A DNA stretch of 64,000 nucleotides, taken from CAWAHD01 sp963781785. GTDB taxonomy: Bacteria; Planctomycetota; Planctomycetia; Isosphaerales; Isosphaeraceae. Made by a program: the position numbers and the translations under genes. Shown one piece after another: positions 27,004 through 35,700 of the stretch (within the stretch, counting starts at the first letter, position 1; every line of letters starts with the position of its first letter). The stretch covers positions 248,001-312,000 of the forward strand of contig CAWAHD010000002.1 of NCBI GenBank assembly GCA_963781785.1, written 5' to 3'. Under the pieces are notes generated by a model. The model did not search any database. It was not told the origin of the DNA and saw nothing but the letters and a program-made list of their open reading frames with translations.

Positions 27004-27123
27004 TTGGATCGGAAAGGGTGAAGCAAAATGACAGTGGTTCGGTACGATTGAATCGATCAATCCATCCGACAGCCGGATCTGAGCCCGTGAAGAACAACTT
27101 TCGCGGAGCGAAAGGCGACTTTG
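27004..27123. repeat. 120-bp dispersed direct repeat, copy 1
   Basis: Nearly identical to 29395-29514 in the same orientation. It begins TTGGATCGGA, contains ACGATTGAATCGATCAATCC and GACAGCCGGATC, and ends in the palindrome TTTCGCGGAGCGAAA (27099-27113) followed by GGCGACTTTGG. It occupies most of the 370-bp gap before the baseplate-type gene; nothing else is visible there. Confidence 0.85.
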
Positions 27124-27221
27124 GTCATACGCTGGAGGACTTCTGCGCGTTGAGTTCCGGGCCGGGTCGCGCTGGGGGATTGGTCCGCCAAGGCGACCCG
27201 GCCCCATGATGGGAGGTTCCG

Positions 27222-27732
27222 ATGGCGGCGAAATTCTTCGGGAAGTATCGAGGGACTGTGGTCGACAACATCGATCCGCTCGAGAATCGGCCGGCTGATG
27301 GTGCAGGTCGCCGATCAATCGAATGTGCAGTCGTCGGCCTGGGCGATGCCGTGCGTGCCGTTCGCCGGCATGCAGTCGGGCTTCTTCGCCGTCCCGGCGA
27401 TCGGGTCAGGTGTCTGGATCGAGTTCGAGCAGGGGGATCCCGATTATCCGATCTGGACCGGTTGCTTCTGGAGGACGGCTGCGGAAGTGCCAGCACTTGC
27501 GCTGGCCGCGCCTCCAGGCGTCCAGCAGATCGTGATCCAATCCGTCGCCCAGAACACGCTGTTGATCAGCGACATGCCCGGCCCCGCTGGCGGGATCCTC
27601 CTCAAGTCGACTACGGGCGCTTTGATCGCGATCAACGAGACCGGGATCACGATCAGCAACGGGCAAGGGGCCACCATCGTGCTCAGCGGTCCGGCGGTCA
27701 CGGTCAATGAAGGGGGCGGGTCCGTCATTTGA
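27222..27732 (+). CDS. Phage/T6SS-type baseplate OB-fold protein (gpV/VgrG-like), one frameshift
   Basis: About 169 aa after removing one base near 27284-27286 (GAGAATCGG). The start follows an excellent GGGAGG site. The protein reads MAAKFFGKYRGTVVDNIDP, then GRLMVQVADQSN, SWAMPCVPFAGMQSGFFA-like (AWAMPCVPFAGMQSG), VGIWIEFE-like (GSGVWIEFEQGDPDYPIWTG) and a C-terminal beta segment ending TVNEGGGSVI. This is the OB domain of baseplate assembly protein V / VgrG-type spikes with the short spike stem. No other tail, sheath or injection gene lies within the window, so it is an orphan or a displaced part of a contractile system. Confidence 0.82.
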
Positions 27733-27804
27733 GCGGAGTCGAGCGAGGGGCCGATCAGGACGACGACGGATCAGCTTGGGATCGGGATCCTCAGGAGCAA
27801 AACG

Positions 27805-29136
27805 CTAATCGGACTCGGCTTGTGGCGGCCTCGTGATCTGTGCCACGAGCTCTCGACATTGCTCATTCGAATCGAAACGGCACTCTTCGGCTAGCCATGC
27901 GGGCGCAACGTGGCGGCCGATCAAGAGGCGGGCGGCGGAGAACCGACACAGCTCGCAGAGGGTCGAGGCGTAGGCGATGACCCCCAGTTGGGAGCAGTCG
28001 GCCTCCGGGTTGGCGTCGAGGACCTTGATGGCGTCCATCAGGAACCAATGAAGCTCGCAGTCACCGTCGGGGATCTCGACGGACTCCAGAATCCGACGCT
28101 CATCGCCCACCCGGTAATTCCTGACGAAGAGACCGACGACCGACGTGCCTCGCACTCCCGTCTCCAGCTCGGCGAGGGCGAATTCTCGGACGAGCGGGTG
28201 TTCGATCTTCTCGAGCGCGGAGACCGCCCTGCGTCGGACCTCGGCGTCCTCGTGCCGACCGAGCTGGACAAGGCGCTCGTCGAACCGCGGGGCCGCACGA
28301 TTCGAGAACACCTGGAGCAGACGGGCAATGACCGTCGGTTCCCGCGCGGCTTGGAGATGGCCCAGGATCAGCTCCAGATCGGCTGGGTCGGCGTGCATCC
28401 CCCATCGACGGAAGAAACTGAAGCACTGATTGCCCGATTGGGCGGCGAGGAGGATGTCGTCGACGGTAATCGCCACCACCGTCTCCCGGCGCGACACGGA
28501 TTCATTTGGCCCGGCCGCGGCCTCTTTCTGCCGTCGCCAACCCGTCCGAAAGCACGCGATCGCCTCATCGGTCGTGTTATCCAGAAGGCCGTTCACCCGC
28601 TCGTCACCGAATCGTTTGATGGCTTGGTCAACAAGGTACTCGTCGTCCGATTCCCATCCCAGGGCGGCCAGCCCCTCTGCTCGGACTCGTGCGGCGAAGA
28701 GGAACGCCTCCTCGCCGTCGATTCGGAGAATCTCTTCCTCGCCGAGCCAACGACTGTCGGCGATGGGCTTTTGCTCGACAATCTCGTAGAGCCGCTTGCG
28801 GAATGCCTCGTCGCCCGACTCGGCGTAGCAGCCGGCGAGATCGCAAAGCTGGGCGGCGCTCCGCTCGTCGGACAACTCGTACAATGCATGGAGGACCGGC
28901 ACGCGGAAGCGACCGACCGCACCGACCGCTCGAATCATTCGCCAGAGCCACTCCCCTCGTGTGTCTTCGATCTGCAAGTCGAATCGCAGGTCCTGGAGGC
29001 ATGCCTCCAGGAGCGGATTGTCATCAAGCCGTCGTGTGTTTGCCCATTGCATCGCACGGCCGAGGCCCTTCCGCAACGCGTCTCGCTGCTGGTCAAGGGA
29101 CGGCGACCTTGGGGGTGCGAAGTGAGGCAACCGCAT
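27805..29136 (-). CDS. HEAT-repeat-like hypothetical protein
   Basis: A 443-aa soluble protein. The start at 29136 (MRLPHFAPP) is fixed by GAGGAG six bases upstream; the frame stays open further but there runs through repeats. It contains paired helices of HEAT/ARM type, clearest at LVQLGRHEDAEVRRRAVSALEKIEHPLVREFALAELE and VFSNRAAPRFDERL. An acidic N-terminal half (LLEACLQDLRFDLQIEDTRG) precedes it. HEAT arrays serve as protein-binding scaffolds; no partner is evident, although a second HEAT-type gene follows at 30.3 kb. It is convergent with the baseplate-type gene. Confidence 0.75.
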   Translation of the reverse strand: MRLPHFAPPRSPSLDQQRDALRKGLGRAMQWANTRRLDDNPLLEACLQDLRFDLQIEDTRGEWLWRMIRAVGAVGRFRVPVLHALYELSDERSAAQLCDLAGCYAESGDEAFRKRLYEIVEQKPIADSRWLGEEEILRIDGEEAFLFAARVRAEGLAALGWESDDEYLVDQAIKRFGDERVNGLLDNTTDEAIACFRTGWRRQKEAAAGPNESVSRRETVVAITVDDILLAAQSGNQCFSFFRRWGMHADPADLELILGHLQAAREPTVIARLLQVFSNRAAPRFDERLVQLGRHEDAEVRRRAVSALEKIEHPLVREFALAELETGVRGTSVVGLFVRNYRVGDERRILESVEIPDGDCELHWFLMDAIKVLDANPEADCSQLGVIAYASTLCELCRFSAARLLIGRHVAPAWLAEECRFDSNEQCRELVAQITRPPQAESD

Positions 29137-29207
29137 GAACGACTCCTCGGGGCGCTGAGTGAATCCGTGCGAGTAGTGTATCCGATCCTTGTGGGAGCTC
29201 CACCGGA

Positions 29208-29417
29208 TCACCGCATCAGGCCCCGCAGGAACGCCGAGTAGGCATCCCTCAGGGGCAGTTCGGCATCGCGGCGGATGCGTCTCCGGCGGGCCATCGTGGG
29301 CTCGCCCGTGACGGGGTTCACTCCCGGCCGGTCGTACTCCTCCCAGAACAGCCCTGTGCCCCGCGAACTTGAAGCGATCCGATCGGGAGGATTCTTGGAT
29401 CGGACTGGCAGACGCAA
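29208..29417 (-). pseudogene. Possible gene fragment, about 69 residues
   Basis: The frame contains GLFWEEYDRPGVNPVTGEPT and MARRRRIRRDAELPLRDAYSAF, which look like real protein. It has no ribosome site, begins at a non-ATG codon inside the dispersed repeat, and stops after LRGLMR. It may be the tail of a gene disrupted by the repeat. Confidence 0.25.
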
Positions 29418-29514
29418 AACGACAGTGGTTCCGTACGATTGAATCGATCAATCCATCCGACAGCCGGATCGGAGCCCGTGAAGAACAACTTTCGCGGAGC
29501 GAAAGGCGACTATG
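29395..29514. repeat. 120-bp dispersed direct repeat, copy 2
   Basis: The second copy of the element at 27004-27123, differing at a handful of positions and ending in the same TTTCGCGGAGCGAAA palindrome (29490-29504). The two copies bracket 2.3 kb holding the baseplate-type and HEAT genes. The remaining 662-bp gap here (29137-29798) contains only this repeat and the doubtful fragment above. Confidence 0.85.
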
Positions 29515-29798
29515 GTGGCACACCCCTTGCGGAGTCTTTCTGCACGACGAGAAAGACCTCGTGCCCGATGACACGCCATCGGGGATCGCGCGGGCCGAGG
29601 TGATCGATCGAGCGGAAGGCGTTTCGCGCGGTTGCGATCGCAGGGCTTCCCAAGGGCATCCGCACATCCTAAACTCGACGCGACTCACGCAGCAATCTGG
29701 TGCGCTCTCGGGTCGGAAGAGCCGGTCCACGATGCCATACCTTGAGCGCCCGTCCGCAATCCCTGCGCGAAACGAGCGGAGAAGGCTTGGTAGAAGAG

Positions 29799-30230
29799 AT
29801 GCACAAACCAGCAATCGAGCACGAGGAACTGGAGCGACTGCTGACGGCGGAATTCCCGGGAACGTTTCACCCGGACACCGGCCTGGCGATCCTGGAGATC
29901 TGGCATGGCGGCTGCCGGATCCGGCAGGGGTTCCTGGAAAACTCGCTACGGCCGGGCGGTACGATCTCCGGTCCCACCATGATGGCGCTTGCCGACGTCA
30001 GCGTGTTTATCGCAGTCCTGGCATCCGTCGGCTGGACACCGCTGGCTGTGACGACCAGTCTGAACATCAACTTCCTCAAGAAGCCCGCACCCGCGGCGCT
30101 CCTGGCCGAATGCCGGCTCCTCAAGGTCGGTAAGCGGCTTGCCGTCGGCGAGGTGTCGATTCGATCCGAGGGCGAGGATGATCTCGTCGCGCATGCCACG
30201 CTGACGTATTCGATCCCTCCGCGGAGCTGA
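29799..30230 (+). CDS. PaaI-type hotdog-fold thioesterase
   Basis: A 143-aa protein. It carries the PaaI/hotdog pattern: LRPGGTISGPTMMALADVSVFIAVLA (the family's G-G-x-(I/V)-x-x-x-x-x-x-x-x-D/E-x segment with the active-site acid), WTPLAVTTSLNINFLKKPAP (strand pairing) and GEVSIRSEGEDDLVAHATLTYSIP at the end. Family members hydrolyse acyl-CoA thioesters in the cytoplasm; the substrate is not readable. The start at 29799 (MHKPAIEHEELERLL) gives the usual length; the open frame extends 99 bp upstream without a better site. Confidence 0.9.
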   Translation: MHKPAIEHEELERLLTAEFPGTFHPDTGLAILEIWHGGCRIRQGFLENSLRPGGTISGPTMMALADVSVFIAVLASVGWTPLAVTTSLNINFLKKPAPAALLAECRLLKVGKRLAVGEVSIRSEGEDDLVAHATLTYSIPPRS

Positions 30231-30272
30231 GCGTTGGGAAGGTCTTCGATTCTCCTGGAGCGCACCGTGCCA

Positions 30273-31562
30273 ATGATTGACTGGAAGAACGTGGAATGTG
30301 CGGTGTTCGACGCCGCTCGGGCCGCCATCAACCACCTCATGGATCGTCACGCTGCGTCGTTCTACGCCGTCGTCTTTCACGAGTTCTACGCGGAAAAGGG
30401 CAGTGTCATCGCGATGCCGTGCCTGGCGGCCAACACCGTGGAACACCTGGCGGGGAAGGAGGACTCCCGCTGGAGCTCGGCGGACTGGAAGTGGACCCAG
30501 ATCACTTATGCGACCGCCGACACCAGGAAGTTCCATCGCGCCATCGAAAAGGCGGCGATCAGCCGCGATGATTCGTTCTGGGAACAGACCCATGCACGGT
30601 TCGTGGGCGCATTCGTCACCGTCGCCAAGAAGCTAACCCCCCTGCTCAGGAAGCATCCCCGAGCCGGAAAGGACTTTGGCGTGTTCGTCTTCTTCGAGGA
30701 GGACGAACCCCGAGTTTTGCGACGCTCGATGACTGCGGCGAAATTCAAGAAGCTGTTCCCGCAGTTACAGAATGATCTTGAAGCGGCGAAACAGCGGGCA
30801 AAGAGCCCGCTCGAGCGCAAGCTCGAAATCTACCGTCAGGATCTGCGGCATTACGAGTTGGAGGTCCTCACCCTCGGCGCACAAGCCCTGCCCGTGCTGC
30901 GAGACTCCCTGTCGGATCGGACGCAGAGATGGGCGGCGGCAGACCTCCTGGCAAGGATCGGTATTCCCGACCGCGATGTCATCCGAGTCTTGAAGCAACA
31001 TGCTTTGCGAGCACATGCGCTTGCGTTCCATGACACGATTGCGCTCGCCTTGCTTGGCGAAGTCGACTTCGTGCTGGATCTGGCCGACTCCGCCAAGACA
31101 CGAGACATTGCCGTGCAGGGAATCTGGAGTCTGTATTCGACTTGGATCAACCGGTGCCAGCAACCTCGAATGCTCGATTACCGGGCGCTCGAGCAATTGC
31201 TGGTGAAGCCGAACTGCGAGAGCAAGGTCCGAAAGCTGCACAGAACAACGTGTGCGATCACGGAAGCCGACGTTCCGGAGGCGTTGCGCGGTCTCGAATC
31301 AAAGCATGCCGTGATCCGGGAGCATGCGGTTCTCGCGCTCGGAGACCGGCGGCTCGGAGCCAAGGCCGCGACTCGCATCCTTCCGGCCTTGGCACCGCGC
31401 CTCAAGGATCGCAGCGCAACGGTTCGCCGGCTCGCGATTCTCTCGCTCAGCCGCTGGAAGAAGACCGCACGGCCGTACGCCGCCGAGATTCGCAAGCTGT
31501 TCAAGGATCCGGACGCCGAGGTGGCTCTCACCGCCAAACACTTTCTGAAAGAGGTCAGTTAG
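30273..31562 (+). CDS. DUF4303-like domain fused to HEAT repeats
   Basis: A 429-aa soluble protein. The first 180 residues (WKNVECAVFDAARAAINHLMDRH, FYAVVFHEFYAEKGSVIAMPCLAANTVEHL, then DFGVFVFFEEDE) resemble DUF4303, a domain found in several immunity-type and hypothetical proteins. The remainder is HEAT-like: LGAQALPVLRDSLSDRTQRWAAADLLARIG, ALRGLESKHAVIREHAVLALGDRRLG and LAPRLKDRSATVRRLAILSLSRWKK. It lies 42 bp downstream of the thioesterase on the same strand, so the two may be co-transcribed. Function unknown; the domain assignment is by pattern and should be checked. Confidence 0.7.
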   Translation: MIDWKNVECAVFDAARAAINHLMDRHAASFYAVVFHEFYAEKGSVIAMPCLAANTVEHLAGKEDSRWSSADWKWTQITYATADTRKFHRAIEKAAISRDDSFWEQTHARFVGAFVTVAKKLTPLLRKHPRAGKDFGVFVFFEEDEPRVLRRSMTAAKFKKLFPQLQNDLEAAKQRAKSPLERKLEIYRQDLRHYELEVLTLGAQALPVLRDSLSDRTQRWAAADLLARIGIPDRDVIRVLKQHALRAHALAFHDTIALALLGEVDFVLDLADSAKTRDIAVQGIWSLYSTWINRCQQPRMLDYRALEQLLVKPNCESKVRKLHRTTCAITEADVPEALRGLESKHAVIREHAVLALGDRRLGAKAATRILPALAPRLKDRSATVRRLAILSLSRWKKTARPYAAEIRKLFKDPDAEVALTAKHFLKEVS

Positions 31563-31722
31563 CCCGCTCCAACGCGGGACTCCATCGTGAATTCCGAAAA
31601 CTTCACGCGGACGAACGGCGTCGCGATCTGGCGATTTCGCAGGCTGAAGCGTCCGCCAGTCCTCGCGTTCGTTCTCTCGCCGGTCGCGAGGCACTCGCGG
31701 TGGGGCAGGTACTCTCCCCGGC

Positions 31723-32469
31723 CTACGCAGTCTCTGGCGCTGCCTCAGGTCGTTCCAGCGGGGCCTTGAGTACGGCCGGGAAAACGCTCCAGGCGGCCTG
31801 GTACGTCGCTTCGAGGGGACAGTTCACGTAATACTCGGGGGTGAGAAAAACGGGTCGGTCCGGCAAAACGTCGCCGACGGCCACCGGCTCGATAAATGCG
31901 ACGATCTCGGACCCGGAAGCGTATGCCGCAAGTGTCAGCGGCTTGTCCGGCGGAAGCTGAAATGGCTCGTCGCGGAGGCGGTCCCAGATCACCTTGTGGA
32001 TCCCCTGGGGGTTGCGCCGATTGGGCGGGAACAAGTCCACGATCAGCAGATGAATTCCGGCCTGGAGAAAATCGACCGCCTTGCGCGCGAAGGCCCGAAT
32101 GGCGTGGCGGCTATCCTTGTTGCCTGGTGAGACAATCTCGATCACAGCGACCATCCCTCCGTCGGGATGACGAATCGAGATCCGGTTGGCCTTCCGGGCG
32201 TAACTAGCGGCCTCCGCACGGATGACGAAACGCGCGCTGGGTGGAGCAACTTGAGTGGCGATCCCCGACACAGGGGAAGCCCCTGCTGGTGGAGTCAGTT
32301 CGAGGGTAACGACGTCCGGTTCCGGTCCCCCTGTGATCTGCTCGGCGAGCGCGAAGAATCCCGGAGGCAGCCGCCCAGAGTTCAAAGCCGCAGCCAGATT
32401 GGCGGTCCACGTCTGATGAAAATGGTGAAATCGGTTCGCGCGGACGCGAGTCCAGTCGTGAATCGGCAT
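31723..32469 (-). CDS. DUF4058 family protein
   Basis: A 248-aa protein that starts MPIHDWTRVRANRFHHFHQTW, the usual opening of DUF4058 proteins, after a weak site. It continues with LNSGRLPPGFFALAEQ and the conserved core VIEIVSPGNKDSRHAIRAFARKAVDFLQAGIHLLIVDLFPPN, which resembles restriction-endonuclease-like folds (E...D-x-x-K arrangement). It is common in planctomycetes and cyanobacteria and of unknown function. It is convergent with the HEAT gene upstream and divergent from the large protease gene. Confidence 0.9.
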   Translation of the reverse strand: MPIHDWTRVRANRFHHFHQTWTANLAAALNSGRLPPGFFALAEQITGGPEPDVVTLELTPPAGASPVSGIATQVAPPSARFVIRAEAASYARKANRISIRHPDGGMVAVIEIVSPGNKDSRHAIRAFARKAVDFLQAGIHLLIVDLFPPNRRNPQGIHKVIWDRLRDEPFQLPPDKPLTLAAYASGSEIVAFIEPVAVGDVLPDRPVFLTPEYYVNCPLEATYQAAWSVFPAVLKAPLERPEAAPETA

Positions 32470-32749
32470 GGCATTTACTCCGGCCGCCATTGTACCCGAA
32501 GACGGTGATGATTTCTCCGGCGCCGGACAAGACAGAGCAACGTGACGTCGTTTTCGCGGAACTCCGGAAGCGACTTTGGTTGCGTCCTCCTTGGGCCCGA
32601 CCTAGGGTTACTGTGGAAGCTTCTCGGAATCACCGAGGTCGGAAACGGCGCCAACGTGGGCATGAGCGCTGAGAATTGCGAGCGGGACCGCGGGGCAATG
32701 CATCTGTCTTCTTGCCGCACGACCGATGCACGACCCGAAGGAATCTGGG

Positions 32750-35700
32750 ATGAGCTCGAGAGCAAAGGTTCGGTCACGCCGATCGCGCTTTTCGCCGCAG
32801 CGCTCCGTGAGGCCCCGGATTGATGTTCTCGAATCGCGCGCGCTCCTCAGCATGATGCCGATACAGGCCCACCCGACATTTGACGTGGGGCCTCTGGTCG
32901 AGAACACGACCCCGCCCTCGGGGGCCTACGCGCCTGTGCAAATCCAGGAAGCCTATGGATTCACCAATATTAACTTCGGTGGCGTCGCGGGCAATGGCAT
33001 CGGCGAGACGATTGCCATCGTCGATGCCTACGACGACCCGAACATCCAGACCGATCTGAACGCGTTCGACGGTCAGTACGGGCTGACCGCCACGACGGTC
33101 ACGCGGGTCGACGAGACCGGCGGGACGAGTTATCCGGCCACGGATTCGACGGGCGGTTGGGAGCTCGAGGAGTCGCTCGACGTCGAGTGGGCGCACGCCA
33201 TGGCGCCCGGGGCGAGCATCCTGCTGGTCGAGGCCAGCTCGCCCAATGACAGCGACCTCTTGACCGCCGTCAATTACGCGGCGGCCCATGCGAATGTCGT
33301 GTCGATGAGCTGGGGCGGCAGCGAATACTCGGGTGAGACGTTCTACGACAGCACTTATTTTGACCACGCCGGGGTGGCGTTTGTGGCGTCCGCGGGCGAC
33401 TCGGGCGCGCCGGCCTCGTGGCCGGCGGCTTCGCCCAACGTTCTCTCCGTCGGTGGGACTGCGCTCACCATCGGCACCGGCAATCTCTGGTTGAGCGAAA
33501 CCGGCTGGAGCGGCAGCGGCGGCGGCCCCAGCGCCTACGAGCCGCAACCGTCGTACCAGACAGGCATGGTCACGCAGACGTCGACGGCGCGAGCGACCCC
33601 GGACGTCGCCTATGATGGATCGCCGTCAACGGGCTTCGCCGTGTATGACTCGGTCAATTACGAGGGGACGAGCTACGGATGGTTGAAGGTTGGCGGGACC
33701 AGCGCGGGGGCACCGCAGTGGTCGGCGCTCCTGGCGATCGCCGACCAAGGCCGCGCCCTGAACGGCCAACCGGCGCTCGACAGCACCAGCCCGCAGCAAG
33801 TAATGAACATCCTTTATCAAGACCCGGCCGACTTCCATGACATCACGAGCGGCACGAGCACCGGCAGCCCGCAGTATTCGGCCGGGCCGGGCTACGACTA
33901 TGTGACCGGCCTGGGCTCTCCCATGGCCAACCTGGTCGTCAGCTCACTTCTTGGCACGTCCACGGCCTCGTCTGACAAGCTGGTCCTGGCCGCGCCGACG
34001 GCCGAGACGGCGGGAACGTCGTTTGGCCTCACCGTGACCGCCGAGAACTCAAGCGGTGCGACCGACACCGGCTATCTGGGCACGATCTCCTTTTCCAGCA
34101 GCGACGTCCAGGCCGGCCTGCCGGCGACCTTTACGTTCACGGCGGCCGACGAGGGAACGTACACGTTCCCGGTCACGCTCAGAACCGCCGGCAGCCAGTC
34201 GATCACGGCGACCGACGCGGTGACGCCAAGCATCACGGGCACCGAGTCGGGGATCGCGGTGCAGGCCGCCGCGGCGACGACGCTCACGATCGCCGGGTTC
34301 CCCACCAGCGACACCGCGGGAGCGGCCGGTCATGTCGTGGTGACGGCGTACGATGCGTATGGCAACGTCGCGACCGGATACACCGGCACGGTGTCCCTCG
34401 CCAGCAGCGACCCGCAAGCCGTCCTGCCGGTGAGCTTCACCTTCCCGGGCACCACGGGCACGCATACCTTCGCCATCACGCTCGACACCGCGGGGACTCA
34501 GTCCATCACGGCGACCGACATCGCGACGTCGAGCCTCAACGCGGCCGAGTCGAACATTGCCGTCACGGCGGCCGCAGCCTCGATCCTGAAGGTCACCGGG
34601 TTCTCCACCGACGACACGGCGGGAACAATGGGTCATGTCGTGGTGACGGCGTACGACGCGTTTGGCAACGTCGCGACCGGATACACCGGCACGGTGTCCC
34701 TCGCCAGCAGCGACCCGCAAGCCGTCCTGCCGGTGAGCTTCACCTTCCCGGGCACCACGGGGACGCATACCTTCGCCATCACGCTCGACACGGCCGGAGC
34801 TCAGTGGATCACGGCGACCGACGCGGTGACGCCAAGTATCACGGGCACCGAGTCGGGGATCATGGTGCAGGCTGGCGCGGCGAAGACGCTCACGATCGCC
34901 GGATTCCCCACCAGCGACACCGCGGGAGCGGCCGGTCATGTTGTCGTCACGGCCTATGATGCATACGGCAACGTCGCGACCGGATACACCGGCACGGTCG
35001 CCCTCACCAGCAGCGATCCGCAAGCCGTCTTGCCGTCGGGCTTCACCTTCACCGGCACCACGGGGACGCATACTTTCGCCGTCACGCTCGACACGGCGGG
35101 GACTCAGTCGATCACGGCGACCGACACGGGCTCATCGAACATGACGGGCACCGAGTCGGGGACCACGGTGCAGGCCGGCGCGGCGAAGACGCTCACGATC
35201 ACCGGGTTCCCCACCAGCGACACCGCGGGAGCGGCCGGTCATGTCGTCGTCACGGCGTTTGATGCGTATGGCAACGTGGCGACCGGATACACCGGCACGG
35301 TGTCCATCACCAGCAGCGACCCGCAAGCCGTACTGCCGTCGAGTTTCACCTTCCCAGGCACCACGGGAACCTATACCTTCGACGTGACACTCGACACGGC
35401 CGGGACCCAGTCGATCACGGCGACCGACATCGGGATGTCGAGCCTCACTGCGGCCGAGTCGAACATTGGGGTCACGGCGGCCCCTGCCTCGACCCTGAAG
35501 GTCACCGGGTTCCCCAAGAGCGACACGGGGGGAACGGCGGGTCATGTCGTGGTGACGGCGTATGATGCGTATGGCAACGTGGCGACCGGATACACCGGCA
35601 CGGTGTCCCTGACCAGCAGCGACCCACAAGCCGTCCTGCCGGCGAGCTTCACCTTCCCGGGCACCACGGGGACCTATACCTTCGCCGTGACGCTCGACTC

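Noticed and set aside
34049..35071. A 340-aa minus-strand frame inside the protease repeats
   Set aside because: Antisense shadow of the 303-bp repeats; no independent evidence.
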